DNA of 64,000 bases from Gemmatimonadota bacterium (GCA_016714015.1 JADJNZ010000006.1:62001-126000); one strand, 5' to 3'; counted from the first letter of the stretch, positions 1 through 9,204 are shown. The notes: generated by a model from the sequence alone, not told the origin. Numbers and translations: made by a program.

Positions 1-1
1 C

Positions 2-406
2 CGGAAGTCGCACACGCCGGAGTCGTACGTGATCCGCTTCACGCCGCGGAAGCGGACGAGCATCTGGAGCGCGGTGAACATCCGGAAGGTCGAGGCGCTC
101 CTCGCCGCAGGGCGGATGACGCCGGCGGGGATGCGGGCCTGGGAGGCGCGCACGCCGGAGCGGTCGGAGGTCTATGCCTTCGAGCGCAAGGCGGCCACGC
201 TCTCGGCTGACGAACTGTCCGCCTTCCGAAAGCGGTCCAAGGCGTGGAAATTCTGGGAGGCGCAGCCCGCCGGCTATCGCCGGGTCGCGGCCCACTGGGT
301 GTCGAGCGCCAAGCGCCCCGAGACCCGCGCCAAACGGTTCGCCACGCTCCTCGCCGACTCGGCGGCCGGACTGCGGATCGCCTCACAGCGGAGAACCCCG
401 AGATGA
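2..406 (+). CDS. YdeI/OmpD-associated family protein, 5' end cut off by the window edge
   Basis: The frame is open from the first bases, so the real start lies upstream and only about 134 C-terminal residues are present. The visible part carries the family-typical stretch 'RFTPRKRTSIWSAVNIRKVE' followed by 'AAGRMTPAG', a conserved block of YdeI/OmpD-associated proteins, then the helical C-terminal half with a Trp/Phe-rich segment and an Arg-rich tail. The family is small, cytosolic and biochemically undefined; some members are linked to bacteriocin or peptide resistance. The GTG at 29 falls inside the conserved block and is not a credible start. The stop overlaps the next start (ATGA), which suggests translational coupling to the secreted NTF2-like protein. 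Family assignment is fairly secure; the function is unknown. Confidence 0.75.
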   Translation, partial: RKSHTPESYVIRFTPRKRTSIWSAVNIRKVEALLAAGRMTPAGMRAWEARTPERSEVYAFERKAATLSADELSAFRKRSKAWKFWEAQPAGYRRVAAHWVSSAKRPETRAKRFATLLADSAAGLRIASQRRTPR

Positions 407-903
407 TCCCGTTCGCCCCGCACCTCGCGCTCGCGCTGGCGCTCGCTCCGGTGGCGCTCGCGCCCGTGGCGCTCCGTGCGCAGTCGACCGGCGCGGCCGA
501 CTCGCTCGCCGCGATCGCGGTCGCGGATTCGGCGCTGGCGGCCATCACCCGCGGCGACGCCATCGCGCTCACCGACCTGATGCTCCCCGAGGCGCGCACC
601 TTCTCGTCCCGGATGCGCGAGGGCGAGTGGCGCTACGCGACGCGCACGCGGGACGAGCAGCGGGCGGCGAGCATCTCGGGCGTCATCGAGCGGGGCTTCG
701 GTGCCACGGCGCTCGTCTCGGGACCGCTCGCGGTGGTGTGGATGCCGTACGACCTCTACGTCAACGGCGCGTGGTCGCACTGCGGCGTCGACGCGCTCAC
801 CCTGTACCAGGTGGGCGGGCGCTGGCGGATCGCGACCTTCGCGTGGAGCGTGGAGCAGCCGCCGGCCTGCGCGAAGCATCCGCAGGGACCGCCCACGCCG
901 TGA
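403..903 (+). CDS. Secreted NTF2-like (SnoaL/DUF4440-type) protein
   Basis: The product is 166 residues. It starts with a hydrophobic signal peptide rich in Ala, Leu and Val, ending near the 'LRAQS' cleavage site at about residue 26. The mature part reads 'ADSALAAITRGDAIALTDLMLPEARTF', then alternating strands with 'WMPYDLYVNGAWSHCGVDAL' and 'GRWRIATFAWSVE'. This is the cone-shaped NTF2-like fold often annotated as DUF4440 or SnoaL-like. No clear catalytic residues can be assigned, and such exported members are usually of unknown role. ATG 403 overlaps the preceding stop by four bases, and the stop at 901-903 overlaps the GTG of the next gene at 900. The gene therefore sits in the middle of a coupled run. 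Confidence 0.7.
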   Translation: MIPFAPHLALALALAPVALAPVALRAQSTGAADSLAAIAVADSALAAITRGDAIALTDLMLPEARTFSSRMREGEWRYATRTRDEQRAASISGVIERGFGATALVSGPLAVVWMPYDLYVNGAWSHCGVDALTLYQVGGRWRIATFAWSVEQPPACAKHPQGPPTP

Positions 904-2150
904 GCGCGCCCGTCCTCCGCGCGCCGCTGCGGCTCGCCGCCCGCGCGTCGCTGCTGCTCCTCATCGCCGCCCCGCTGCTGGCGGCGCAATCCGCGCAGTC
1001 GGCACGCTCGGCGCAGCCGGGGCCCACCGCGCCGGACCTGTTCGCGCTCGCCAAGGAGGCGTTCCTCTCGAACGACCTCGCGAGCGCGACCTCGCTGCTC
1101 GATGCCGCGGTGCGCGCGCGGCCGCAGGACGCCGAGCGCCGCGCCTGGCTCGCCGATGCCGCGCGGCGCACGACGGACGCGACGACGGCGCTGCGCGAGG
1201 CGCGCGAGGCGCTGCGGCTCGACCCGTGCCACAGCTTCGCGCACGAGGTGGTCGCCAGCCTCTACAACCCGCAGTTCGCGCACATGGCGCTGCAGTCGGA
1301 CGACTCGACGGTGACGCACCTGGAGCAGGCGGTGCGCTGCGACGCGCGCAACGGCTCGGCGTGGATGTCACTCTGGGTGCAGTCGCTGCGGCACGAGGAC
1401 GGCGCGGCCGAGCGTCGCGCGCTCGAGGGCCTGCGGACGTCGGGGATCCTCACGCCGTCGTGGCTCGCGCATGGGCGCTGGGTGCTGCGCACGCTCCCGC
1501 CGCGCGCGATCGTGCTCGCCGCGGGTGACATCGACACCTATCCGCCGGCCGTGGTGCAGAGCGCCGAAGGGCTCCGCCCCGACGTCGCCCTCGTCAACAC
1601 GTCGATGCTCAACATCGGCTACGTGGTGGAGCACCTCGTGCGGCGGTACGGCCTCGCGCTCCCGCCCGATCTCTCGGGCGACGTCCCGCGCGACACGCTC
1701 GACTTCAACGCCGACCGGATCATCGCCTTCTGGCGGACGGAAGCGGCGGCGGGGCGGCTCGACCGGCCGCTCGTCGTGCTGCATTCGATGGGCATCGAGT
1801 ACGCGACCGCGGGCGCGGGCACGCCGATGCTCTCGGGGCCGCACTGGGTGATCGGCGCGTCGACGGCGACGCTCGACACCGCCGCGGTGGCCGCGGCGTA
1901 CCGACTGGCCGACGCGACCGACCTCTCGGGGCCGTTCGTGTCGGCGCAGGACCGCAGCCCGGTCCGCGTCTCGGCCGCCTTCTCGCCGGCGCTCATGCTC
2001 GGGTACCTCGCGGCGTACGAGGCCGCGGCGCGCGGGGCGATGCCGCGCGAGCGGCTCCCCTGGCTCGAGGCCGCGTTCCAGCGCGCGGGCGTCGCGCCCG
2101 CCGCGGCCGAGCCGATGTTGCAGTGGGTCCGCTCCTTCCCCGTCCGATGA
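900..2150 (+). CDS. Secreted TPR protein with a DUF2723/GT117-like soluble domain
   Basis: The product is 416 residues and is taken from the GTG at 900, which overlaps the previous stop. A signal peptide (about residues 8-27, ending 'LLAAQ') is followed by TPR-like helices ('LAKEAFLSNDLASATSLLDAAVRARPQDAERRA', shown here only as a description of spacing) to about residue 200. The C-terminal half contains 'AAGDIDTYPPAVVQSAEGLR' followed by 'PDVALVNTSMLN'. This closely resembles the soluble part of DUF2723/GT117 membrane glycosyltransferases, where the usual text is GDNDTYPLWYLQ, then RPDV and VN.SLLN. Here that part stands without the multi-pass membrane half. Catalysis is doubtful because the family's membrane-embedded acidic residue is absent. 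The stop overlaps the next ATG. Confidence 0.6.
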   Translation: MSAPVLRAPLRLAARASLLLLIAAPLLAAQSAQSARSAQPGPTAPDLFALAKEAFLSNDLASATSLLDAAVRARPQDAERRAWLADAARRTTDATTALREAREALRLDPCHSFAHEVVASLYNPQFAHMALQSDDSTVTHLEQAVRCDARNGSAWMSLWVQSLRHEDGAAERRALEGLRTSGILTPSWLAHGRWVLRTLPPRAIVLAAGDIDTYPPAVVQSAEGLRPDVALVNTSMLNIGYVVEHLVRRYGLALPPDLSGDVPRDTLDFNADRIIAFWRTEAAAGRLDRPLVVLHSMGIEYATAGAGTPMLSGPHWVIGASTATLDTAAVAAAYRLADATDLSGPFVSAQDRSPVRVSAAFSPALMLGYLAAYEAAARGAMPRERLPWLEAAFQRAGVAPAAAEPMLQWVRSFPVR

Positions 2151-3334
2151 TCCGGCTCCTCCGCGCCTTCCCCGTTCCCGTCGGGATCGTGCTCGCGCTG
2201 CTCGCGAGCTTCTTCTTCGCCGTGCCGGCGTACGTGGACGGCGACATGAACCGCGTCGACGACGGGCCGGCCATCCCGGTGACGGCGCGCGCCGCGCAGT
2301 TGCACGCGACGCTCACCGTCGTGGACCTGCACAACGACCTCCTGCTCTGGGATCGCGGGCTCCCGGGCCCGCACGCGCGGGGCCACACGGATCTCACGCG
2401 ACTCGCGCGCGGCAATGTCGCGCTGCAGGTGTTCAGCACCGTCACCAAGACGCCCAAGGCGCAGAACTACGAGCGCAACAGCGCCGCGACCGACAACATC
2501 ACGTTGCTCGCGGTGGCGTCGCGCTGGCCGCCGCGGACGTACGGGTCGCTGCTGGCGCGCGCGCTGCACCAGGCGGGGAAGCTCGAGCGGACGGCGGCGA
2601 TCGCGCCGGACCGCCTGTTGCTCGTGCGCACGGCGGCCGACCTGCGCACCGCGCTGCAGCTCCGCACCGAGTGGCGCGGCGACGCCGACGCGCGGCCGGT
2701 GATCGGCTTCCTCAACACCGAAGGGCTGCACGCCATCGAAGGGGAGCTCGCGAACGTCGACACGCTCTTCGCCCACGGCTTCCGCATGGCCGGGCTCGCG
2801 CACTTCTTCGACAACGAGGTCGCCGGCTCGGCGCACGGTGAGGCGAAGGGCGGGCTCACCCCGCTCGGCCGCACCGTCGTCGCGCGGATGCAGTCGCTCG
2901 GCATGCTCGTCGATCTCGCGCATGCGTCCCCGGCCGCGTTCGGCGAGGCGCTCGCGCTGGCCACCAAGCCGGTGGTGGTGAGCCATGTGGGTGTGCAGGC
3001 GACCTGCCCCGGTCCGCGCAACCTCACCGACGACCAGCTGCGCGCGCTGGCGGCGAACGGCGCGCTCATCGGCATCGGGTTCTGGGACGGCGCCATCTGC
3101 AGCAGCTCGCCGCGCGACGTGGCGAAGGCGATGCGGCACGCGGTCGATGTCGCCGGGCTCGCGCACGTCGCGCTCGGCTCCGACTGGGATGGCGCGACGA
3201 CGGTGACGATCGCCGGCGACTCGGCGGCGCAGCTCACGCAGGCCCTGCTCGACGCCGGCTTCACCGAGGCGGAGATCCGCGCGGTGATGGGCGAGAACGC
3301 GATCCGCTTCCTGCTGGCCAACCTGCCGCCCTGA
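2147..3334 (+). CDS. Membrane-anchored M19-family dipeptidase (renal dipeptidase-like)
   Basis: The product is 395 residues. An N-terminal hydrophobic segment (about 8-28) exports or anchors it. Metal and active-site signatures of peptidase family M19 appear in order: H62-x-D64 in 'VVDLHNDLL', the bridging Glu in 'GFLNTEGLHAIEG', His in 'LVDLAHASP', His in 'VVVSHV', and Asp in 'ALGSDWDG'. M19 enzymes hydrolyse dipeptides, often with a D- or dehydro- C-terminal residue, using a dinuclear zinc centre. All expected ligands are present, so it should be active in the periplasm or on the outer face. ATG 2147 overlaps the preceding stop; the longer reading frame upstream lacks a better start. The next gene begins 7 bases downstream. 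Confidence 0.88.
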   Translation: MIRLLRAFPVPVGIVLALLASFFFAVPAYVDGDMNRVDDGPAIPVTARAAQLHATLTVVDLHNDLLLWDRGLPGPHARGHTDLTRLARGNVALQVFSTVTKTPKAQNYERNSAATDNITLLAVASRWPPRTYGSLLARALHQAGKLERTAAIAPDRLLLVRTAADLRTALQLRTEWRGDADARPVIGFLNTEGLHAIEGELANVDTLFAHGFRMAGLAHFFDNEVAGSAHGEAKGGLTPLGRTVVARMQSLGMLVDLAHASPAAFGEALALATKPVVVSHVGVQATCPGPRNLTDDQLRALAANGALIGIGFWDGAICSSSPRDVAKAMRHAVDVAGLAHVALGSDWDGATTVTIAGDSAAQLTQALLDAGFTEAEIRAVMGENAIRFLLANLPP

Positions 3335-3341
3335 GGCTTCG

Positions 3342-4586
3342 ATGTCCGTCCGCGCCCGTTCGCTCGCGAGATCGCTGGCATCGGCCGTTGCGGCTGCGTC
3401 GCTCGCGGCCCGCGTCCTCGCCGCGCAGGCGTCGGGTGCGCCGTCGCCGGCACCACTCGTGCCCACCGCGTCGAGCGGCGTGGTGTTCGAGGACCTCGAC
3501 GCCGACGGCATGCGCGACGCGGGCGAGCGCGGGTTGGGCGGCGTGGTGGTGTCGAACCAGGAGCAGGTGGTGCGCACCGGCGCCGACGGGCGCTTCACGC
3601 TCCCGCGCGGCGGCTACGGCGCGGTGTTCGTGGTGGTGCCGCGCGCGCATCGCGCGACGTCCGCCTGGTGGATGCGCGCCGACGCGGGCACGCTCGCGTT
3701 CGCGCTCGCGCCGGCCCCCGAGCCGCGCACGCTCACCTTCGTGCACGCGTCGGACACGCACATCCAGGACGGCTCGGTCGCGCGCACGCGGCGCCTGCGC
3801 GCGCTGGTCGATTCCCTCGCGCCCGCGTTCACGCTGATCACCGGCGACCTCGTGCGCGACGCGCTCCGCGTGGGCGAGGCGGAGGCCTCGGGCTACTATG
3901 CGCTCTTCGCGCGCGAGGCGGCGCAGTTCGGCGCGCCGGTGCACACCGTGCCGGGGAACCACGAGATCTTCGGCGTGGAGCGCACGCGCTCCGGCGTGGA
4001 GGCCACGCACCCGCTCTACGGCCGTGCGATGTACCGCGCCTACCGCGGCCCCGACTACTACTCGTTCGACGCGGGGGGCGCGCATTTCGTCGCGCTCAAC
4101 ACCATCGACGTCGATGACCAGTGGTATCACGGGCATGTGGACAGCGCGCAGGTGGCCTGGCTCGCGCGCGACCTCGCGATGGTCCCCGCCGGCGTGCCGG
4201 TCATCACGTTCAACCACATCCCGTTCTACTCGGTGGCCGAGCAACTGAACGGCTACACCGAGGCGCCGCCGGCGCCGACGCTCATCACGGTGAACGGGCG
4301 CACGACCTACCGGCACACGGTGAACAACGTCGCCGACGTGATGCGCGCGGTGGGGACCCGTCCGTACGCGATCGCCCTCGCGGGGCATGTGCACATCGGC
4401 GAGCGGATCGCGTTCGAGCTGGGGGACCGCGTGATGCGCTTCCATCAGGGGGCGGCGACGGTGTCGAACTCGCCGGCCGGCCCGTTCACGTTCCCGAGCG
4501 GCGTGACGGTGTACCGCCTGACGGACGGCGTGGTGGACGACGGCACGTTCGTGCCGCTCGAGGCGAAGCCCTCGCCGCGACCGTAG
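3342..4586 (+). CDS. Secreted calcineurin-like metallophosphoesterase with N-terminal Ig-like (SdrD B-like) domain
   Basis: The product is 414 residues. A signal peptide (about 1-29) is followed by a small beta domain (about 45-105) with 'VFEDLDADGMRDAGERGL' and 'TGADGRFTLP'. That is the SpaA/SdrD-type fold commonly fused to phosphoesterases ('calcineurin-like phosphoesterase N-terminal'). The catalytic domain shows the metallophosphoesterase blocks D138-x-H140, GDL (168-170), 'GNHEIF', a conserved His in 'FNHIPF' and the terminal 'GHVH'. Together these form a dinuclear metal site. The substrate is unknown; a periplasmic phosphodiester or phosphomonoester is expected. It probably belongs to the same transcription unit as the M19 dipeptidase just upstream. 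Confidence 0.85.
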   Translation: MSVRARSLARSLASAVAAASLAARVLAAQASGAPSPAPLVPTASSGVVFEDLDADGMRDAGERGLGGVVVSNQEQVVRTGADGRFTLPRGGYGAVFVVVPRAHRATSAWWMRADAGTLAFALAPAPEPRTLTFVHASDTHIQDGSVARTRRLRALVDSLAPAFTLITGDLVRDALRVGEAEASGYYALFAREAAQFGAPVHTVPGNHEIFGVERTRSGVEATHPLYGRAMYRAYRGPDYYSFDAGGAHFVALNTIDVDDQWYHGHVDSAQVAWLARDLAMVPAGVPVITFNHIPFYSVAEQLNGYTEAPPAPTLITVNGRTTYRHTVNNVADVMRAVGTRPYAIALAGHVHIGERIAFELGDRVMRFHQGAATVSNSPAGPFTFPSGVTVYRLTDGVVDDGTFVPLEAKPSPRP

Positions 4587-4600
4587 GCGAACGCAGGGCG

Positions 4601-4645
4601 CGCTCCGGCGCGCTCAGGCGCGCTCAGGCGCGCTCAGGCGCGCTC
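4601..4645. repeat. Five tandem copies of a 10-bp unit
   Basis: The unit CGCTCAGGCG repeats without spacer. Copies at 4611, 4621 and 4631 are identical, and the flanking copies at 4601 (one change) and 4641 (partial) are diverged. It lies 14 bases after the metallophosphoesterase stop. The unit is GC-rich and partly self-complementary (CGC...GCG), so it could fold or arrest transcription. The remaining intergenic bases up to 4812 show no clear gene. Confidence 0.8.
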
Positions 4646-4812
4646 GCGCGCCGCGCGCGGCCGACACTACAGGGAGAGGCTCCGGCTTGCTCCCCCGTTC
4701 CCGCCCTCGCTCACACGACGTGACACCCGGCGCCGCGTACCACACTGTGAGTACGCCGTCACGACGGGACCGACGTATGGGAGCCGCGCGGAACGCATCC
4801 CAACGTGTCCCC

Positions 4813-5289
4813 ATGAAAGCGCGCCTCGAACTCCTCGCCCTCGCCGCCAGCGCGACCCTCGCCAGCGCGGCCTTCACCGCCGCCCTCCCCGCCCAGACGC
4901 TGGTGCAGGCCGGCCGCGGGACCGTGAGCAGCACGGTGCGCGTGGGGCTGGTGATCCCGCCCCGGCTCCGCTTCCGCGTCACGAACCAGGAGCGGATCGG
5001 CCAGGAGGGGGACACCGCCACCTATGCGATGCAGGTGGAGGTCGCGGCGAATCTCGCCTGGACGCTGCACGCGGTGCCGGCCGACGCGACCGGTGTCACG
5101 CAACAGCGCGTGAAGGACGAGACCGGCACCTGGCGCCCACTGACCGCCGGCGAGCCGATGGTCACGCTCGCCGCCGACCAGGAGCCGGGCAACTGGCGCC
5201 CGGTCCGGATCGAACTGCAGGTGATCGGCGCGCACGGCCCGCGCGTGCTGCCGACCTTCACCTTCGACCTGCAGCCGGCGCGCCGCTGA
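4813..5289 (+). CDS. Small secreted protein, unrecognised
   Basis: The product is 158 residues from ATG 4813. That start gives a clean signal peptide (Lys/Arg n-region, Leu/Ala core, 'ALPAQ' cleavage near residue 28). In-frame starts upstream (4687, 4777) would add a charged, non-signal N-terminus and are disfavoured. The mature protein is beta-rich: 'TVRVGLVIPPRLRFRVTNQ', 'YAMQVEVAANLAWTL', 'RIELQVIGAHGPRVLPTFTF'. This suggests a single beta-sandwich, loosely like DUF4402 or spore-coat-U type modules, but no family can be claimed. It is separated from the upstream operon by 226 bases and is convergent with the broken leishmanolysin-like gene. Confidence 0.6.
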   Translation: MKARLELLALAASATLASAAFTAALPAQTLVQAGRGTVSSTVRVGLVIPPRLRFRVTNQERIGQEGDTATYAMQVEVAANLAWTLHAVPADATGVTQQRVKDETGTWRPLTAGEPMVTLAADQEPGNWRPVRIELQVIGAHGPRVLPTFTFDLQPARR

Positions 5290-5329
5290 TCGGCGCACCG
5301 GTCAACGGCGCGCCGACGGTCGTGCGGTG

Positions 5330-7856
5330 CTATCGCACCGGCTTGGCCGCCTTGGGGCGGAGCGGCGGCGCTCCGATGGGACGGCCGCGGCGATCGACGA
5401 TGATCGGCGGGATCTGCCGCACGTCGTTGCCGAGGAAGATCTTCCCGGTGAACTGCTCGCGACTCCCCTCCGCCATGAGGCTCGACGTGAAGGCGAACGA
5501 GTCGGCCCCGGCGTTGTCGACGGTGTAGCCGAGGTCGCGGAGCGACTGCACGGTGATGATGCTGAGCGGATTCGCCACGCCGCCGTCGTAGAAGCCGGTC
5601 ATGAGCTCGCGGTCGAGCACGCCCTCGCGCCAGTGCGAGTTGCGCGTGCCGGCGCCGCCCTGGTTGTTCTCCACCGGGACCTTGCCGCCACCCGTGTAGG
5701 TGGAGCCGCCCGTGGCATTGAACGCGGCCACGGCGTTGGCGCCGCTGAAGTGCGTGTCGTTGCCGGTGCCGGTGAGCGGCGAGGGGTTCACGAGGAAGCC
5801 CTTGGTCGCCCAGATGGTGCCGATCCCGAGCACATGGCCCATCTCGTGGAGGATGACGTCGCCGAGCCCGCCGCCCGCCTGGAGGTTGTCGAGGTCGGCG
5901 GTGTCGAACTGCATGGTGCCGAGCGCGGCGAACGAGACCGGGGCCGCGCGCGAGACGCAGGGCCCGGCGGAGCCGAGGATGTTGTTGACGCCGTCGATCG
6001 GAATCGAGGAGGACGACGATGGCGAGGTCGTCGATCGTCTCGTTGATCGCGAAGCTGGAGCCGCAGTCACCGACCTCCAGCTGCAAGGCCTGCGACGCGA
6101 TGTCACCCGTGATGATCGTCTCCCAGCGCGCCGCGGCGGTGCTGAAGGCGGCGAGTTGCGACGCGGTGGGGACGGAGGCGAAGCGCAGGTTGATGTCGAA
6201 GCCCGCGCTCGAGGCCTTGCCCTTGGCCGAGTAGATGGTGGGGCTGTTCGTCACCACGCCGGGCGTGACGACGGTGGCCACCACGACGTTGGCGCCGGCG
6301 GCGAGCGTCCAGCTGCCGGCGGTCGCGATGCCGCTCGCGTTGGTGACGGCCGAGGTGGTGCCGATCGTCCCGATGCCGCCGATGGTCGCGAAGTTCACCG
6401 TGACACCGGCGACCGGGTCGCCGAGGTCATCGACGACGGTGAGCGCCGGCGCGACGCCGGTGGTGGCACCCGGTGCGGCCACCTGGCCGTTGGGCGTGGT
6501 GGGGATGGCGCGCGTGGCGACGCCCACCTGCGCCGCGCGGGCGAGGAGCGTGAAGTTGCCGACCTGCGTGCCGTCGAAGCCGCGCGCCCGGAGGAGATAC
6601 GTGCCGGCGTTGAGCGTGACGGCGACGCGCGAGTTCGTGTTGGTCGCGCGGATGATGTCGTCGTTCTCGGCGATGAGCGCGAGCGTGTTGAAGTCGTAGA
6701 TCGACAGCCAGGTGTCGAACGCCGACGACTCCATGTCGAGCACGAGCGGTGTGGTGGAGGCGAGGGTCAGGCGATAGAACTCGTAACGGACCGTGCCTTC
6801 GGTGAAGGTCGCCTGGCAGTCGGTCGCGCCAAGGTTGCTCGCGACCGTGACACCGATGGTGATGGGCTGGGCGCCCTCGGCCGCGCAGCGGTCGGCGACG
6901 CCGTTGGCGGTGAAGACCACGGGGGTGAGTGCGCCGAGCGAGGCGGTGAGGGTGTTGGCGCCGGCCCCCGCACCGAGGGTCCACGACCCGACGGTCGCGA
7001 TTCCCGCGCCGTCGGTGACGGCCGTGCCGCCGGTGAGCGACCCGCCGCCCGCCGTGACCGCGAAGGTGACCGTCGCACCCGCGACCGGGTTGCCGAGGAC
7101 GTCACGCACCTCGACGGCCGGCAGGGTGCCCACGGCCGTGTCCCATGGTGCCGATCTGCCCGTCGGCGGTGTTGCCCGGCGCGACGAGCATCTGCGTGGG
7201 GGGACCGGCAAGGGCGGTCGCGGAGAAGAGCGTGATGTTCGGGACGCCGCTCACCGCCGCGGTGACGCGCTGGGGCGCGACCGTGCCGGCGCCGAGGGTC
7301 CAGATGGTCTGGGCGAGGCCGGCCGCGTCGCTCGCGACGGACGTGGCGCTCAGGCTGCCGCCGCCGGAGAGGACGGCGAAGGTCACGTCCTGACCGGCCA
7401 TGGCGCCGCCGAGCCGGTCGGTGATGCGGACGATGATGGGCTGGCCGAGCGTCCCCGAGACGGGGGCCGACTGGAAGTTGCCGCTCACCACGACCGGCGC
7501 GACGGCGACCTGCGTGACCGTGACGTCCACCGTCGCGGTGAGGCCGTCGATCGCGCCGTGATGGTCGCGGTCCCGACGCCCGCCGCCGTGACGAGTCCGG
7601 TCGGCGACACGGTGGCGACCGCGACCGCGTTCGAGGACCAGACGACGCCGGTCACGTTCGCCATCACCTTGTCGCGCTGGTCGCGCACGATCGCGACGAT
7701 GGCGCGCGTGGCACCGATCGCATCGAGCGGCGAACTCGCGGCGCTCAGCGTGATGCTGCTCGGCTCGGCGGGTTCGCTCGGGCTGGAGCAGGAGACGCCC
7801 ACGAGGACGAGCGCGCAGACGGCGAGGAGCGCGCGGAGATGGCGGCGGACAAGCAT
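5330..7856 (-). pseudogene. Leishmanolysin-like metalloprotease lipoprotein with Ig-like repeats, broken by three single-base frameshifts
   Basis: Read from ATG 7856, the protein begins with a lipoprotein signal (lipobox 'LVGVSC'). It continues with a Big_2 domain, two Big_1-like domains ('DVLGNPVAGATVTFAVTAGG'), a PPC-like beta domain ('RYEFYRLTLASTTPLVLDME'), another Big_1-like domain, and a leishmanolysin-type protease domain with the zinc motif 'HEMGHVLGIG' and a later 'SHWREGVLDRELMTG'. The frame is interrupted three times. One base is missing near 7551-7553, one extra C occurs in the CCC at 7142-7144, and one extra A in the AA at 6002-6003 (plus-strand coordinates). Undoing these restores one open frame of about 842 codons. 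The intact zinc site argues for recent decay or for sequencing errors rather than an old relic. Confidence 0.85.
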
Positions 7857-7973
7857 GCGGCGGAGGGGCGGGGGTTGGCGAGGCGCGCGGGCGGGCTTCG
7901 AGCCAGATTACGGTACGGTACGCTGGTCGGCAACCGCGGTGACGTGGGTCGCACTGGGGAGGTAGTACCCCGC

Positions 7974-8609
7974 ATGGGATATCCGAGGGTCCTCGGGCGC
8001 GCGCTGCTGGCGGTCGCGTGCGTCGCGAACGTCGCGCTCGTCGCGAGCTGCGCGGAGCAGCCGCTCTCGCCGGGGAGTGACGTCGAGGCGGCGGAGCAGG
8101 CCATCTCGGCCTGGGTCGCGGCCAATCCCGCGCAGTGGGCGGCCGCCGCGGAGACGCGGGTGGCGCCGACCCGCCCCGCCTGGACGCCGGCGTGCACCGA
8201 CCCGGCCTCCAACGGCTATGTCTCGCTGCGCCTCGTCACGCGCCGCGGCGACATCGAGCTCGCGTTCCGCTGTCCGCTCGACGAGCACGCGACGATCCAG
8301 GACCTGCAGGAGCACTTCGTGCACGCCGTGCCGTGGAACCTGCCCACGGGGATCGCCTCACCGAACTGGCGCTTCCAGGCGTGGCTCCCGCTGAGCTCGA
8401 TCTACAACGGCGTGACGTTCCACACGCCGCAGCCGGGTCTGCTGGCGGTGGACATCGAGTCCACGATGCTGGGAATCCGCGCCGAGAACACGCGCCGCGG
8501 GTGCGCGCCGATCGCGGACGGCTTGAGTTCGTGCCTCATCGAACGCGACCATCGCGTGCCGCTGCGGATGCGCTTCACCGTGCTGTCGGACCTGACGGCG
8601 CTGCGCTGA
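7974..8609 (+). CDS. Lipoprotein of unknown function
   Basis: The product is 211 residues from ATG 7974, chosen because it gives a typical lipoprotein signal with lipobox 'LVASC' (Cys near residue 24). The longer in-frame extension upstream overlaps the divergent metalloprotease start and has no signal. The mature part has four further cysteines ('TPACTDP', 'AFRCPLDE', 'RGCAPIAD', 'SSCLIER') that could form two disulfides, and ends in beta-strand-like sequence. No family was recognised. The 117 bases between it and the divergent metalloprotease contain a short direct repeat (CGGTA twice at about 7911-7920) and must hold both promoters. Confidence 0.65.
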   Translation: MGYPRVLGRALLAVACVANVALVASCAEQPLSPGSDVEAAEQAISAWVAANPAQWAAAAETRVAPTRPAWTPACTDPASNGYVSLRLVTRRGDIELAFRCPLDEHATIQDLQEHFVHAVPWNLPTGIASPNWRFQAWLPLSSIYNGVTFHTPQPGLLAVDIESTMLGIRAENTRRGCAPIADGLSSCLIERDHRVPLRMRFTVLSDLTALR

Positions 8610-8660
8610 TCGCCCGATCCGACGCCTTCCGGCGGTGCCCGGAAGCGGTCAAGTTCAGGC

Positions 8661-9179
8661 GTGCTGCCCCCCGACCTCCGCGACCTCGTCGCCTACTCCG
8701 AGTGGGCCACGGCCCGACTCGTCGACGCGCTCCGCAAGCTCCCGGACGCCGCCCGTCGGCGGCGCGACGACAGCGCGTTCGGCTCGTTGCACGGCACCTT
8801 CTCCCACCTCGTCGCCGCCGAGTGGATCTGGCTCGAACGGTGGCAGGGCCGGAGTCCGGCGACGCCGCCCGCCTGGGTCGGCGAGGCGAGCTTCGACGAA
8901 CTGCTCGGGCATCTCGCGTCGATCGAGCAGGGGCGACGCGCCCACCTCGACGCGCTGTCGCCGGCCGAGCTCGCGGCGCCGATCGCCTATCGCACCTTCA
9001 ACGGCGCGGAGGCGGCGAATCCCATCGCCGAGCTGATCCGCCACGTCGTCAACCACAGCACCTACCATCGCGGTCAGGTCGCGATGCGGATCCGCCAGCT
9101 GGGCGACCAGCCGCCCTCGACCGACTACATCGCCTGGCTCCGCCTCCCCGACCGCGCCGAGCGCCTCGCGCGCGCGTAG
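8661..9179 (+). CDS. DinB-family (YfiT-like) metal-dependent protein
   Basis: The product is 172 residues from GTG 8661. It is a helical-bundle protein with the DinB signatures: 'YSEWATARLVDAL' in helix 1, H49 in 'TFSHLVAAEWIW', and the paired histidines H132 and H136 in 'RHVVNHSTYHRGQ'. These three histidines form the metal site of DinB/YfiT proteins, which include bacillithiol and mycothiol S-transferases and many members without a known reaction. It is cytosolic, with no signal peptide. It lies 51 bases after the lipoprotein gene and 25 bases before the penicillin acylase, so co-transcription is possible but unproven. Confidence 0.85.
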   Translation: MLPPDLRDLVAYSEWATARLVDALRKLPDAARRRRDDSAFGSLHGTFSHLVAAEWIWLERWQGRSPATPPAWVGEASFDELLGHLASIEQGRRAHLDALSPAELAAPIAYRTFNGAEAANPIAELIRHVVNHSTYHRGQVAMRIRQLGDQPPSTDYIAWLRLPDRAERLARA

Positions 9180-9204
9180 TCCTCCTCCCCGCCCCCACTC
9201 CCCC

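Noticed and set aside
1619..3598. A 659-codon minus-strand open frame across the dipeptidase
   Set aside because: Shadow frame spanning two clear plus-strand genes.
4601..4645. CRISPR array
   Set aside because: The repeats are 10 bp, directly abutting and without spacers, so this is a simple tandem repeat.
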